Source: Caulobacterales bacterium
GTDB taxonomy: Bacteria > Pseudomonadota > Alphaproteobacteria > Caulobacterales > Caulobacteraceae
DNA: 64,000 nucleotides
Direction of reading: 5' to 3'
Assembly: GCA_947474395.1 (NCBI GenBank)
Contig: CANJID010000010.1
Coordinates: 1 to 64,000, forward strand
The notes below the pieces were generated by a model that searched no databases, was not told the origin of the DNA, and was given only the letters and a program-made list of their open reading frames with translations. Position 1 is the stretch's first letter, and the number at the start of each line of letters is the position of its first letter. Of the stretch, positions 1-8,067 are shown piece by piece. Position numbers and translations under genes: made by a program.

Positions 1-105
1 CCCTACAAGGACACCTCGGGTCCCGCCGTGAACCCGATGATCAAGATCACCAACATCGTCGCCCTGCTGCTGCTGGCGGTGCTGGCCAAGGGCGTGCTGG
101 GCTAA
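1..105 (+). CDS. hppA: H+-translocating pyrophosphatase, C-terminal end (partial)
   Basis: Only the last 34 codons lie in the window, and the gene enters from the left edge. The translated tail reads [12 protein letters not shown], then a hydrophobic segment, ending VLAKGVLG. This matches the highly conserved C-terminus of membrane-bound proton-pumping inorganic pyrophosphatases: the KDTSGP(A/S)NP motif followed by the last transmembrane helix. The family couples PPi hydrolysis to proton export across the inner membrane. The identification rests on this short tail alone, so subtype (potassium dependence) cannot be judged. Confidence 0.85.
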   Translation, partial: PYKDTSGPAVNPMIKITNIVALLLLAVLAKGVLG

Positions 106-114
106 AAGTCTAAT

Positions 115-255
115 CCCTCTCCCCGGTGGGGAGAGGGAGGGGCCCGTTCGCGTAGAGAATGGGAAGGTGAGGGGGGCTGGCGTGGTGCAGTTTCACCCTT
201 GGCCCCCTCACCCGGAGCGCTGACGCGCTCTCGACCTCTCCCCACCGGGGAGAGG
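115..255. repeat. Intergenic palindromic repeat element (two inverted GC-rich units)
   Basis: Positions 115-137 form a perfect 10-bp inverted repeat (CCCTCTCCCC / GGGGAGAGGG) around a 3-nt loop. Positions 235-255 form a second one with the complementary loop. Between them GGTGAGGGGGGC and GCCCCCTCACC face each other, so the whole 141-bp segment can fold as one long imperfect hairpin. It sits between two genes converging on it (hppA plus, bamE minus) and could work as a bidirectional terminator. Related partial copies occur at 37022-37042 and 46061-46086, which suggests a dispersed REP-like family. Confidence 0.7.
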
Positions 256-263
256 GAAACAGA

Positions 264-740
264 TCAGCGGCCGGGGCGCTGGCCCGGATCGACCTGGTCC
301 TGCGGGATCATCCCGCCCTGGCCGATGTTGCCGAGAATCTGCTCCAGCACCGTCAGCTCGCGGCCCCGGGTTGGGGTCTGCCGCTTGGCGATGGCGATCT
401 GGTAGCCGTCCTTCAGGCTGTAGTTTTTCACCGCCGAAACCTTCTCGTCCTTGTCGAAGGTGATGGCGACGACGGACCGCGTTCGCACGCGGGGGTTCTT
501 GTACGCGATCTTGTCGGTCACCTGGGTGATGTAGAACCAGGTGTTCGAATCGAAGGTGGCCTGGGCCGAGGGCGATCCCAGACGGGTCAGGACCGTCGAC
601 TTGGTGTCGGTGGCCACCTTGACGTCCTCGGGCTTGTCCTCGACCGCCTGGAAGCCGTTGTAGGCCGTGGTCGGGGCGCAGGCGCTCATGCCCATGAGGC
701 AGGCGGCGACGCTGAAGGCGAGTACGGACTGTCGAACCAT
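264..740 (-). CDS. bamE: Outer membrane protein assembly factor BamE (SmpA/OmlA lipoprotein)
   Basis: 158-residue lipoprotein. The signal peptide ends in a lipobox (MSAC, Cys21), so the mature protein should be lipidated. A SmpA/OmlA-type domain follows, with the LTRLGSPS turn (residues about 52-59), the NTWFYI strand and a hydrophobic VVAITFD strand, as in BamE. BamE supports the BAM complex, which inserts beta-barrel proteins into the outer membrane. The C-terminal tail (about 125-158) is polar and Gln/Gly/Pro-rich and looks disordered. It is transcribed away from the bc1 chaperone gene, with about 95 bp between the starts, an arrangement familiar in alphaproteobacteria. Confidence 0.88.
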   Translation of the reverse strand: MVRQSVLAFSVAACLMGMSACAPTTAYNGFQAVEDKPEDVKVATDTKSTVLTRLGSPSAQATFDSNTWFYITQVTDKIAYKNPRVRTRSVVAITFDKDEKVSAVKNYSLKDGYQIAIAKRQTPTRGRELTVLEQILGNIGQGGMIPQDQVDPGQRPGR

Positions 741-834
741 GATGTCGCTCGTCGAACGGCGCGCACGCCGGGCTAAGTCTTTGACCTATCGCTCCCGCGC
801 CCCTAGTTCAATCCGCAACCATTGTCGCGGCCAG

Positions 835-1398
835 GTGGCGGAATTGGGACCTTCGATCCTCAGGAAGCTATTCTCCACCCGCCCGGCGATCTTGGCCGGA
901 CGGCGCCTCTACGCCTCGGCGGCGGCCCAGGCGCGGCTGCCCGACTTCTACCTGAAGGGCGGGGTGAAGGATTCGCCCGAAGGCCGTTTCGAACTCTACA
1001 GCCTGCACGTGACCCTGCTTTTGCACCGACTGAAGGACCAGGGGCCGCGGGCGGCCGAGACGGGCCAGGCCCTTTTCGACGCCTACCTGCGCAGCCTCGA
1101 CGACGCCCTGCGCGACCTCGGCGTGGGCGATCTTTCCGTCGGCAAGAAGATGCGCAAGCTGGGCGAGGCCCTGTACGGCCGGGTGAAGGCCTATGACGCC
1201 GTCCTCGGCCCGCCGGCGGATCGCCCCGGTCTGGAGGCCCTGATCGCCCGCACCGTGCTGGAAGGCGCTTTGGAGGAAGAGGTCGCGGTCCTCGCCGCCT
1301 ATGTCGCCGCCACCGCCGAGGCCCTGGCCTCCACCCCCATCGAGACCCTGCTGGAGGACGATCCGAACTGGATCGCGTTCGCTCATGAAGACGCCTGA
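835..1398 (+). CDS. Ubiquinol-cytochrome c chaperone family protein (CBP3/UQCC1-like)
   Basis: About 187 residues. The core reads GRFELYSLHVTLLLHRL, ETGQALFDAYL and GVGDLSVGKKMRKLGEALYGRVKAYDAAL-like, the hallmark of the CBP3/UQCC1 family. In mitochondria this family assists assembly or translation of cytochrome b in the bc1 complex; the bacterial role is presumed similar. The reading frame extends further upstream, but that part is antisense to bamE and not family-like. I place the start at GTG 835; TTG 844 is equally possible and no ATG lies near the conserved ILRKLF segment. Its end overlaps the DUF177 start by 14 bp, so translation is probably coupled. Confidence 0.82.
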   Translation: MAELGPSILRKLFSTRPAILAGRRLYASAAAQARLPDFYLKGGVKDSPEGRFELYSLHVTLLLHRLKDQGPRAAETGQALFDAYLRSLDDALRDLGVGDLSVGKKMRKLGEALYGRVKAYDAVLGPPADRPGLEALIARTVLEGALEEEVAVLAAYVAATAEALASTPIETLLEDDPNWIAFAHEDA

Positions 1399-1912
1399 CG
1401 TTCCCTGGTCCGTGCCTGTGCGCCTCGTCGAGGTGGGCCGCGGCTTCGACCGGACCCTGGCCCCGGACGAGGCCACCCTGAAGCGGATCGCCGCCGGCCT
1501 GGACCTGGCTGCGCTCAACAGCTTCATCGCCAAGGTGAAGGTCAGCCCATGGCTCGACGGGGCCGAGGTCGAGGGCCGGTGGAAGGCCGAGCTCGCCTAC
1601 ACCTGCGGCCTGACCCTGGACCCGTTCGATTCGGCCCTGGAGGGGGAATTCCGCCTGCGCCTGCTGCCGGCGGACAGCCCGAACGCTCCGGCGGAGGAGC
1701 CCGAGGCGGTGATCGACCTCGAGGGCGAGGATCCGCCGGACCTGCTGGAGACGGACGTCATCGACCTCGGCGTCTATCTCGTCGAGCACCTGGCCCTGGA
1801 GCTGGATCCCTTTCCCCGCAAGCCGGGCGCGGCCTTCGAGCCCCCGCCCGAGCCCGAGGTCCCGTCGCCCTTCGCGGTGCTGGTCCAACTGCGCCCGAAG
1901 GACAAAACCTGA
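1385..1912 (+). CDS. DUF177 (YceD-family) protein
   Basis: 175 residues starting at ATG 1385, inside the end of the upstream gene. The protein shows the DUF177/YceD layout: an N-terminal beta region, a central AYTCGLTLDPFDSALEGEFRL segment and a later DVIDLGVYLVEHLALELDPFPRKPGA segment, which is the strongly conserved part. YceD proteins precede rpmF-plsX-fabH in many bacteria, and in plants and E. coli they are linked to 23S rRNA maturation. Here plsX follows directly but rpmF is elsewhere (32.1 kb). The second conserved Cys typical of the family is not evident; only one (TCGL) is seen. Confidence 0.85.
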   Translation: MKTPDVPWSVPVRLVEVGRGFDRTLAPDEATLKRIAAGLDLAALNSFIAKVKVSPWLDGAEVEGRWKAELAYTCGLTLDPFDSALEGEFRLRLLPADSPNAPAEEPEAVIDLEGEDPPDLLETDVIDLGVYLVEHLALELDPFPRKPGAAFEPPPEPEVPSPFAVLVQLRPKDKT

Positions 1913-2048
1913 GGGCGCGAAGCCGCAGGGGAGCCCGCTTGCATCAGGCTTGCGGCGCGCTAAGGTCCGCCCCCGTTGCGGTCCGACCCCGGCGCAACGC
2001 CAAAACGAGCGCGCCGGCAGCCGGCCCGCGAGGGAGCGCCAAGGCCCC

Positions 2049-3125
2049 GTGACCAGACCGGTCGTGATCTCCATCGACGCCATGGGCGGCGACCACGGAC
2101 CTTCCGTGGCCGTGCCCGGCGTGGCGATCGCCGTCCAGCGACTGGCCGGGCGCGACGTCCGCTACCTGCTGCATGGCGACGCCGCCCTGATCGAGGCCGA
2201 GCTCGCCCGCCATCCCGCCGCCCGGGCCGTCAGCGAGGTCCGCCACACCGACCGGGCGGTCGCCGCCGACGAGAAACCCGCCCAGGCGCTTCGCCGCGGC
2301 AAGGGCACCAGCCTGTGGAACGCCATCGAGGCGATCCGCGACAAGGAAGCCGACGCCGCCGTTTCCGCCGGGAATACCGGCGCCCTGATGGCCATGTCCA
2401 AGCTGATCCTGCGCATGTCCGTGGGGCTGGACCGTCCCGCCATCGTCGCCAGCTGGCCGACCGCGCGGGGGGTCTCCGCCGTCCTCGACGTCGGCGCCAA
2501 CATCACCAGCGACGCCACCCAGCTTGTGGAGTTCGCCATCATGGGCGCGGCCTTCCACGCCGCCGTCCACTCCAAGGACCGCAGCCGCCGCTCCACCGTC
2601 GGCCTGCTCAACGTCGGCTCCGAGGACGTGAAGGGCCACGAGGAGGTGCGCGAGGCGGGCCGCCTGCTGCGCGAGACCAGCCTCGACCTCGACTACTACG
2701 GCTTCGTCGAGGGCGACGACATCGCCAAGGGCACGGTGGACGTGGTCGTCACCGACGGCTTCACCGGCAACATCGCCCTGAAGACCGCCGAGGGCATGGC
2801 CAAGCATTTCTTCGTCCCCATCATCCGCGAAACCCTCACCTCGACCCTGCTGGCCAAGCTCGGGGCGGTGATCGCTTCGGGCGCGCTGAAGCAGATGAAG
2901 GGGCGGCTCGATCCCTCCAGCGTCAACGGCGGCCCGCTTCTGGGCCTCAACGGGGTGGTGGTGAAAAGCCACGGGGGGACCGACGCCAAGGGCTTCGCCA
3001 ACGCCCTGAAGGTCGCCGCCGACCTCGCCGCCAGCGACTACGCCGAGCAGATCGCCCGCAACATGGACCGCTTCGGCGCGGCCCTGCCCGGCGTCCAGGC
3101 CGCGGCGGCGGAGGGCGCGGAGTGA
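2049..3125 (+). CDS. plsX: Phosphate acyltransferase PlsX
   Basis: 358 residues. It converts acyl-ACP plus phosphate to acyl-phosphate, the first committed step toward bacterial phosphatidic acid (PlsX/PlsY route). Visible family motifs: VVISIDAMGGDHGP at the N-terminus, AAVSAGNTGALMA, VLDVGAN, LLNVGSEDVKGHE, VDVVVTDGFTGNIALKT and GVVVKSHGGTDAKGFANAL near the C-terminus. I chose GTG 2049, just before the conserved start, with an AGGGAG-like ribosome site upstream; longer in-frame starts add unrelated sequence. It overlaps fabH by a GTGA stop/start junction, so the two are probably translationally coupled. Confidence 0.96.
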   Translation: MTRPVVISIDAMGGDHGPSVAVPGVAIAVQRLAGRDVRYLLHGDAALIEAELARHPAARAVSEVRHTDRAVAADEKPAQALRRGKGTSLWNAIEAIRDKEADAAVSAGNTGALMAMSKLILRMSVGLDRPAIVASWPTARGVSAVLDVGANITSDATQLVEFAIMGAAFHAAVHSKDRSRRSTVGLLNVGSEDVKGHEEVREAGRLLRETSLDLDYYGFVEGDDIAKGTVDVVVTDGFTGNIALKTAEGMAKHFFVPIIRETLTSTLLAKLGAVIASGALKQMKGRLDPSSVNGGPLLGLNGVVVKSHGGTDAKGFANALKVAADLAASDYAEQIARNMDRFGAALPGVQAAAAEGAE

Positions 3126-4099
3126 GCGTGATCCGTACCGCCGTCACCGGAGTCGGGGCCTACCTTCCCGAACAGATCGTCACCAACGCCGACCTCGCCA
3201 AGATCGTCGAGACCAGCGACGAGTGGATTCAGGAGCGCACAGGCATCAAGGAGCGCCGCAGGGCGGCTCCCGGTCAGTGCACCTCGGATCTCGCGGTCGA
3301 GGCCGCCCGTGAGGCTCTGGCCAAGGCGGGAAAGACGCCCGCGGACGTCGACCTCGTGATTGTAGCCACCACCACCCCGGACCTCACCTTCCCGGCCACC
3401 GCGGCGATCGTGCAGCGCAAGCTGGGGGTTCCGGTCTGCCCGGCCTTCGACGTCCAGGCGGTCTGCTCGGGCTTCGTCTACGCCCTGACCGTCGCCGACG
3501 GCTTCGTCGCCCGCGGCCACGCCCGCTGCGCCCTGGTGATCGGGGCCGAGACCATGACGCGCTTGCTGGATTACGCCGACCGCGGCACCTGCGTCCTCTT
3601 CGGCGACGGGGCCGGGGCGTTCGTGCTGGAGCCGGTGGAAGGGCAGGGGACCACCGCGGATCGGGGCATGCTCGGCTTCGCCCTGCGCGCCGACGGCCAG
3701 AAGCAGGACCTGCTCTACATGGACGGCGGCCCGTCCTCGACCGGCACGGTCGGCCACCTGCGGATGGTCGGAGCCCAGGTGTTCCGCCACGCCGTGGTCA
3801 ATATCGCCGAGGCCGTGGAGGCCGCCGCCGCCCAGGCCGGGATCTCCGTCCCCGACGTCGACTGGTTCGTGCCCCACCAGGCCAACCAGCGCATCCTGCA
3901 GGGCGTGGCCCACCGGCTGGGCCTGGACGAGAACAAGGTGATCTCGACGGTCGCCCTTCACGCCAACACCTCGGCCGCCTCGATTCCGCTGGCTTTCGCC
4001 GAAGGGATCGCCGATGGACGGATCAAGCCCGGACAGCTTCTGTTGCTCGAAGCCATGGGCGGCGGGTTCACCTGGGGCGCGTGCGTGCTGCGGCTTTAG
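3122..4099 (+). CDS. fabH: 3-oxoacyl-ACP synthase III FabH (KAS III)
   Basis: 325 residues. It condenses acetyl-CoA with malonyl-ACP to start type II fatty acid synthesis. The nucleophilic Cys is at 115 (QAVCSGFVYAL), His252 lies in WFVPHQANQRI and the catalytic Asn in LHANTSAAS. The SDEWIQERTGIKERR segment near residues 35-50 is diagnostic. The start is GTG 3122, overlapping the plsX stop by 4 bp. The same frame is open far upstream through plsX, but that extension is a high-GC shadow. It belongs to the DUF177-plsX-fabH-ihfA membrane lipid block. Confidence 0.97.
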   Translation: MSVIRTAVTGVGAYLPEQIVTNADLAKIVETSDEWIQERTGIKERRRAAPGQCTSDLAVEAAREALAKAGKTPADVDLVIVATTTPDLTFPATAAIVQRKLGVPVCPAFDVQAVCSGFVYALTVADGFVARGHARCALVIGAETMTRLLDYADRGTCVLFGDGAGAFVLEPVEGQGTTADRGMLGFALRADGQKQDLLYMDGGPSSTGTVGHLRMVGAQVFRHAVVNIAEAVEAAAAQAGISVPDVDWFVPHQANQRILQGVAHRLGLDENKVISTVALHANTSAASIPLAFAEGIADGRIKPGQLLLLEAMGGGFTWGACVLRL

Positions 4100-4186
4100 G
4101 ACTGGCTCCAAAGCTTTGACTTGACGCCGCTTTCAGGCCGTGCAGCGATAAAGAACATTAGGGGTGTGGGGAGGGCGCGCATACCC

Positions 4187-4501
4187 ATGAAGGGCGAAAC
4201 TTTGACCCGGGCCGATCTGGCCGAGGGTGTGCACACAGAGGTGGGGCTAACCCGCCAGGATTGCGCCGGTCTGGTCGAGCGCACGCTCGAACTGGTCTGC
4301 GAGGCTCTCGAGCAGGGCGAGATCGTGAAACTGTCCGGCTTCGGCGTGTTCCAGGTCCGGGCCAAGCGCGCCCGCATGGGCCGCAACCCCAAGACCGGAG
4401 AGCCCGCCGCCATCGACCCACGTCGGGTGATCAGCTTCCGCGCCTCCCAGGTGATGAAGGCCAAGGTCGACCGCGCCCAGGCCCAAGCCGGCCGGCACTA
4501 G
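4187..4501 (+). CDS. ihfA: Integration host factor subunit alpha
   Basis: 104 residues, a DNA-bending protein of the HU/IHF family that works as a heterodimer with IhfB in recombination, replication and transcription. The IHF-alpha signature is clear: LTRADLAEGVH, the helix GLVERTLELVCEALEQGEIVKLSGFGVF, and the beta-arm with RMGRNPKTGEPAAI followed by RRVISFRAS. The start is ATG 4187; the upstream extension does not look like the family. It sits 87 bp after fabH and just before a MerR-type regulator, an order commonly seen in alphaproteobacteria. Confidence 0.96.
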   Translation: MKGETLTRADLAEGVHTEVGLTRQDCAGLVERTLELVCEALEQGEIVKLSGFGVFQVRAKRARMGRNPKTGEPAAIDPRRVISFRASQVMKAKVDRAQAQAGRH

Positions 4502-4509
4502 AGGCCCCA

Positions 4510-4944
4510 GTGGCGAAGGGTCCCGACGCCTTCCGCACCATCTCCGAGGCCGCCGACTCTCTTGGCGTGCCCCAGCATGTGCTGAGGTTCTGGGAGACCA
4601 AGTTCTCCTTCATCCGGCCGATGAAGCGCGCGGGCGGGCGCCGGTTCTACCGGCCCCAGGACCTCGATGTCCTGCGCGGGGTGCGCCGCCTCCTCCACGA
4701 GGAGGGCTACACCATCAAGGGCGTGCAGCGGCTGCACAAGGAACACGGGGTCAAGCGCCTCGTCGCCGCCGCCAACGGCGACATCCCGGCGAGCCTGCAA
4801 TCCCCCGCGGACGAGGGTGCGGGCGACGCCGCTCACAGCCCGATCCTGCAGTCCGACGCCCGCAGACGCCTGCAGGCCGTCCTCACCGACCTCGAGGCCG
4901 TGAAGGACCGCATCGACACCCTGATCGAAGACGGCCGTCGCTAA
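4510..4944 (+). CDS. MerR family transcriptional regulator
   Basis: 144 residues from GTG 4510, 8 bp after ihfA. The N-terminal winged helix-turn-helix is clear (FRTISEAADSLGVPQHVLRFWETKFSFIRPMKR, then GGRRFYRPQDLDVLRGVRRLLHEEGYTIKGVQRL). The C-terminal part (about 95-144) ends in an amphipathic helix (RRRLQAVLTDLEAVKDRIDTLI) that could form the dimer coiled coil. No Cys cluster for metal sensing is present, so it is not a MerR/CueR-type metal sensor. Its position behind ihfA is conserved in related genomes, but the target is unknown. Confidence 0.9.
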   Translation: MAKGPDAFRTISEAADSLGVPQHVLRFWETKFSFIRPMKRAGGRRFYRPQDLDVLRGVRRLLHEEGYTIKGVQRLHKEHGVKRLVAAANGDIPASLQSPADEGAGDAAHSPILQSDARRRLQAVLTDLEAVKDRIDTLIEDGRR

Positions 4945-4995
4945 CGGATTTGCCGATTGCTATGGCGATGCGGGGCCTCTAAGAGGGCCGTCCGT

Positions 4996-5072
4996 CGGAG
5001 CGTAGCGCAGCCTGGTAGCGCACTTGTCTGGGGGACAAGGGGTCGTGGGTTCGAATCCCGCCGCTCCGACCA
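4996..5072 (+). tRNA. tRNA-Pro (GGG anticodon)
   Basis: 77-nt cloverleaf with encoded CCA. The 7-bp acceptor stem CGGAGCG pairs with CGCTCCG, the discriminator is A, and CCA is at 5070-5072. The anticodon stem CTTGT/ACAAG holds the 7-nt loop CTGGGGG (anticodon GGG). The T arm has the standard GTTCGAATC. Confidence 0.96.
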
Positions 5073-5156
5073 CTTTCTTCCCGAGCCCGGCGGAGCGCCC
5101 CCAGCGCGCCAGGCTAAAGTGGTTCCGGTTTAGCCGTCCGGCGCGCGGCATAGAAT

Positions 5157-5354
5157 CTACCGGCCGCGGTTCATCCAGGTGATCAGGGGCAGGAGCGGGG
5201 CGCCCCACGCCACGCCCACCACAACGAAGAAGGCGAGCTGCGCCGCCCAGTGCCTGGGCACGTAGTCGGCGACGGTCACCGCCAAGGCGACGTACAGCGC
5301 CAGGAACAGCAGGATTCCCGCCGAGCCGATCAGCTTGCGGATGCGGGCGAGCAT
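5157..5354 (-). CDS. Small two-helix membrane protein (DUF2842-like)
   Basis: 65 residues with two hydrophobic segments (about 10-30 and 40-60) and a basic N-terminus MLARIRKLIG. Length and pattern (LxLYxxLAVxVADYVPxHW... and a C-terminal LPLITWMNR) resemble the short alphaproteobacterial DUF2842 family of unknown function. A good ribosome site (AGGAG, about 5 nt before ATG) supports the start at 5354. It is probably an inner-membrane protein. Confidence 0.75.
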   Translation of the reverse strand: MLARIRKLIGSAGILLFLALYVALAVTVADYVPRHWAAQLAFFVVVGVAWGAPLLPLITWMNRGR

Positions 5355-5410
5355 GGGGGCTCCTGGCGGCGGATAAACTCGCGGCCATCAAGCCCCGATG
5401 CGCCTCGGGT

Positions 5411-5659
5411 TCAACCCCTGCGCACGAGACCCAGCAGGAACAGCAGGACGATCGCGCCCACCGCCGAGACGGCGAGGCTTCCCCAGAAGCCCGCGTACGA
5501 GAAGCCGAAGGTGTGGGCCAGCCAGCCGCCGATGAAGGAGCCGACCACCCCGACGATCAGGTTGGTGAGGATGCCGTGCTGGCGGTTCATCACCCGCTCG
5601 GCGATCCAGCCGGCCAGGATGCCGATGACGATGGCCCCGATAATCCCTACCCCGCTCAT
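5411..5659 (-). CDS. GlsB/YeaQ/YmgE family membrane protein
   Basis: 82 residues with three glycine-rich transmembrane segments. The sequence shows the transglycosylase-associated/GlsB signature: IGAIVIGILAGWIAERV, then ILTNLIVGVVGSFIGGWL, then AVGAIVLLFLLGLV. Members are small inner-membrane proteins often induced by stress; the molecular function is unknown. A strong ribosome site (GGGAGG, 5 nt before ATG) fixes the start at 5659. The DUF2842-like gene follows 56 bp downstream on the same strand, so they may be co-transcribed. Confidence 0.9.
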   Translation of the reverse strand: MSGVGIIGAIVIGILAGWIAERVMNRQHGILTNLIVGVVGSFIGGWLAHTFGFSYAGFWGSLAVSAVGAIVLLFLLGLVRRG

Positions 5660-5814
5660 GGTCGCCTCCCTCTAGCCGTCCGGTCATGGGCGGCGTCCCC
5701 GGAATGCAGGGACGTCTGGCCGGTTCCCTCGACCCTCGCCGATCTTGATGCGTGACGCACGGGCGTTCTGCGGCTAGGGGAACCGGGCCGGCGGGGGGCC
5801 GGGAAGGGCGTTCA

Positions 5815-6858
5815 ATGCGTTGGAGCTTGAATCTGGAGCGGTCCCGGACCACCGCGATCTGGCTCTTCGCCGTCGCGTTCCTGGTCGTGGCCATGGTGAT
5901 CGTCGGCGGCGCCACGCGCCTGACCGGCTCCGGCCTCTCCATCACCGAGTGGAAACCCGTCACGGGCGCCCTGCCGCCCCTGTCCGACACGGGCTGGCTC
6001 GCCGAGTTCCAGAAGTACCAGGCCACCCCGCAATACCGGCAGGTCAACGCCGGCATGGCGCTTGGCGACTTCAAGGCGATCTACTGGTGGGAATGGACCC
6101 ACCGCCTGCTCGGCCGCCTCGTCGGGGTGGTGTTCGCCGTTCCCTTTCTCGCCCTCCTGGCGCTCAAGCGGATTCCCCAGCGGCTGGTCTGGCGCTGCTG
6201 GCTGATCCTGGGCCTTGGCGGCCTGCAGGGGCTGGTGGGCTGGTGGATGGTGGCGAGCGGCCTCTCCAAGCGCGTCTCGGTCGCCCCCGAGCGGCTGGCG
6301 GGACACCTCGGCCTCGCCCTCGTTATCCTCTGCGCCTGCGTCTGGACCGGCTTCGAGGCCTGGTACGGCAAGGCCCGCACCGCCATGGACCCGTCGCCGC
6401 GCTGGCGGATGGCGAGCTGGCTGCTGTTCGCCCTGGCCTTCGTGCAGATCCTCCTGGGCGCCCTGGTGGCCGGGAACGACGCGGGGCTGGTCTATACCGA
6501 CTGGCCCTTCATGGGCGGGCGCCTGTTCCCGCAGGACTATGTGGCCATGGGGCAGGGGGTCTGGCGCAGCCTGCTGCACAGTCAGGCGGCCGTGCAGTTC
6601 AATCACCGGATCGGCGCCTACCTGCTGTTCGCGGCCTCCGCGGCCTTCGCCCTCGCCGGATCGCAGAGCCGCGTGCTGGTGGTCCCCGCCCGCAGCCTGG
6701 GCTGGCTGGCCTTCATCCTGGTCCTGGCTCAGGCGACGCTGGGCGTCTTCACCTTGCGCCTCAGCTCGCCCCTGGCGCTCAGCCTGGCGCACCAGCTCGG
6801 GGCGGTGATCGTGCTGACGGTCCTCTTGATCCTGGCCTGGCGCGTGCGCCGGAATTGA
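5815..6858 (+). CDS. ctaA: Haem A synthase (COX15/CtaA)
   Basis: 347 residues with about eight transmembrane helices. It oxidises the C8 methyl of haem O to a formyl group, giving haem A for aa3-type cytochrome oxidase. Family motifs: GGATRLTGSGLSITEWKPVTGALPP after the first helix, WEWTHRLLGRLVG with a haem-ligand His, the second-half repeat AGLVYTDWPFMGGRLFP and FNHRIGAYLL with another His. The start at ATG 5815 gives the usual short basic N-terminus (MRWSLNLERSR). Just after the stop, a weak hairpin (CGGTA/TACCG, 6861-6876) followed by T-rich sequence may end transcription. Confidence 0.95.
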   Translation: MRWSLNLERSRTTAIWLFAVAFLVVAMVIVGGATRLTGSGLSITEWKPVTGALPPLSDTGWLAEFQKYQATPQYRQVNAGMALGDFKAIYWWEWTHRLLGRLVGVVFAVPFLALLALKRIPQRLVWRCWLILGLGGLQGLVGWWMVASGLSKRVSVAPERLAGHLGLALVILCACVWTGFEAWYGKARTAMDPSPRWRMASWLLFALAFVQILLGALVAGNDAGLVYTDWPFMGGRLFPQDYVAMGQGVWRSLLHSQAAVQFNHRIGAYLLFAASAAFALAGSQSRVLVVPARSLGWLAFILVLAQATLGVFTLRLSSPLALSLAHQLGAVIVLTVLLILAWRVRRN

Positions 6859-6934
6859 TCCGGTATCATATTACCGTATTCTAGTTTTCCCTTATGCTGC
6901 ATGGGTTTGCCGCACCTGTAGCGACATTGTTTGT

Positions 6935-6963
6935 TTGACAGCCCGCGCGGCCTTCCCTAAGGA
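6935..6963 (+). promoter_or_regulatory. Candidate promoter for rplM-rpsI
   Basis: A perfect TTGACA at 6935-6940 is followed by a 17-bp spacer and TAAGGA at 6958-6963. The -35 is consensus, but the -10 matches TATAAT only partly. It lies about 60 bp before rplM in the 167-bp gap after ctaA, which otherwise holds no gene, and the local sequence (6860-6935) is less GC-rich than its surroundings. The assignment is by inspection only. Confidence 0.4.
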
Positions 6964-7025
6964 AGCGCCTCCTGCGGCGGACGCCCTACCGGCGAGCGCC
7001 GTCCTCTATCCGGAAGTTTCCTTCA

Positions 7026-7499
7026 ATGATGAAGACCACGGTTTCCTTGAAGCCGGCGGACGTCGAGAAGAAGTGGATCCTGATCGACGCCGAGAATGTC
7101 GTCGTCGGTCGCCTGGCCACCTTCGTCGCCATGCGCCTGCGCGGCAAGCACCGCCCCGACTACACCCCGCACGTCGACTGCGGCGACCACGTCGTGATCG
7201 TCAACGCCGACAAGGTGAAGTTCACCGGCCGCAAGCTGGTGCAGAAGATCTACTACCGCCACACCGGTCACCCCGGCGGCGTGAAGCAGCGCACGGCGGG
7301 CCAGGTGCTCGACGGCCGCTTCCCCGAGCGGGTCCTGGAAAAGGCGGTTGAGCGGATGCTGCCCAAGGAAAGCCCCTTGGCCCGCGCCCAGCTGACCCAC
7401 CTGCATATCTATGCCGGACCCGAGCACAAGCACGCGGCCCAGCAGCCCGAAACCATCGCGTTCGCCGAGCGGAACGCCAAGAACGTGCGGAGCCAATAG
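7026..7499 (+). CDS. rplM: 50S ribosomal protein L13
   Basis: 157 residues. Ribosomal protein L13 signature: [46 protein letters not shown] near the N-terminus, [15 protein letters not shown] in the middle, and a C-terminal [17 protein letters not shown]13 is an early 50S assembly protein. Two consecutive ATG codons (7026, 7029) make the exact start uncertain by one residue. rpsI follows after 3 bp, the universal L13-S9 operon. Confidence 0.98.
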   Translation: MMKTTVSLKPADVEKKWILIDAENVVVGRLATFVAMRLRGKHRPDYTPHVDCGDHVVIVNADKVKFTGRKLVQKIYYRHTGHPGGVKQRTAGQVLDGRFPERVLEKAVERMLPKESPLARAQLTHLHIYAGPEHKHAAQQPETIAFAERNAKNVRSQ

Positions 7500-7502
7500 G
7501 TT

Positions 7503-7994
7503 ATGGCGTCAGACGTGCAGCCGACCGGCGGCCAGGGCCTCGAAGCCCTGCAAGCCATCGCCACCCCGCAAGCCGACGCTGTGGTGCGTGAGCCCCAGAT
7601 CGACAAGTTCGGTCGCTCCTACGCCACGGGCAAGCGCAAGAACGCCATCGCCCGCGTGTGGATCAAGCCGGGCTCCGGCAAGATCACCATCAACGAGCGC
7701 GACCAGGAGGTCTATTTCGCACGCCCCGTGCTGCGGATGATGATCGCCCAGCCGATGGTGATCGCCGACCGCGCCACCCAGTTCGACGTGATCGCCACGG
7801 TGCAGGGCTCGGGCCTTTCCGGCCAGGCCGGCGCCATCCGTCACGCCATCTCCAAGGCGCTCACCTATTACGAGCCGGGCCTTCGCGCCGTCCTGAAGCC
7901 GCACGGCTTCCTGACGCGGGACAGCCGCATCGTCGAGCGCAAGAAGTACGGCAAGGCCAAGGCCCGCCGCAGCTTCCAGTTCTCGAAGCGCTAG
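7503..7994 (+). CDS. rpsI: 30S ribosomal protein S9
   Basis: 163 residues. The S9 core starts around residue 38 ([29 protein letters not shown]) and runs to the invariant C-terminus [11 protein letters not shown]. The first 35 residues (Gln/Ala/Pro-rich) are an extension beyond the usual about 130-residue bacterial S9; alphaproteobacterial S9 proteins often have one. The C-terminal Lys-Arg tail reaches the P-site tRNA in known ribosome structures. It is followed by a strong terminator. Confidence 0.98.
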   Translation: MASDVQPTGGQGLEALQAIATPQADAVVREPQIDKFGRSYATGKRKNAIARVWIKPGSGKITINERDQEVYFARPVLRMMIAQPMVIADRATQFDVIATVQGSGLSGQAGAIRHAISKALTYYEPGLRAVLKPHGFLTRDSRIVERKKYGKAKARRSFQFSKR

Positions 7995-8020
7995 TCGCGA
8001 ACGCAACAGACGTTCGGCGA

Positions 8021-8050
8021 GGGGCGCTTCGGCAACGAAGCGCCCCTTTT
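8021..8050 (+). terminator. Rho-independent terminator of rplM-rpsI
   Basis: A perfect 10-bp stem (GGGGCGCTTC / GAAGCGCCCC) with a 6-nt loop is followed directly by TTTT. It starts 26 nt after the rpsI stop and 18 nt before the argC start, so it separates the ribosomal operon from argC. Confidence 0.9.
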
Positions 8051-8067
8051 CGCATTTGGAGCACGCC

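Noticed and set aside
860-2083. 407-codon minus-strand frame opposite the bc1 chaperone and DUF177 genes
   Set aside because: Arg/Gly/Pro-rich shadow typical of high GC, without family motifs; the plus-strand genes are well supported.
1976-3121. Long Arg/Pro-rich in-frame extension of FabH across plsX
   Set aside because: Low-complexity shadow of plsX in high-GC DNA; the family start is at GTG 3122.
4960-5391. Minus-strand frame with a GAAGFEPTTPCPP-like stretch
   Set aside because: This is the antisense translation of tRNA-Pro(GGG), a classic false gene. The DUF2842-like gene is in another frame.
6849-6885. Terminator after ctaA
   Set aside because: The hairpin stem is only about 5 bp with a broken T run; mentioned with ctaA but not listed as a feature.
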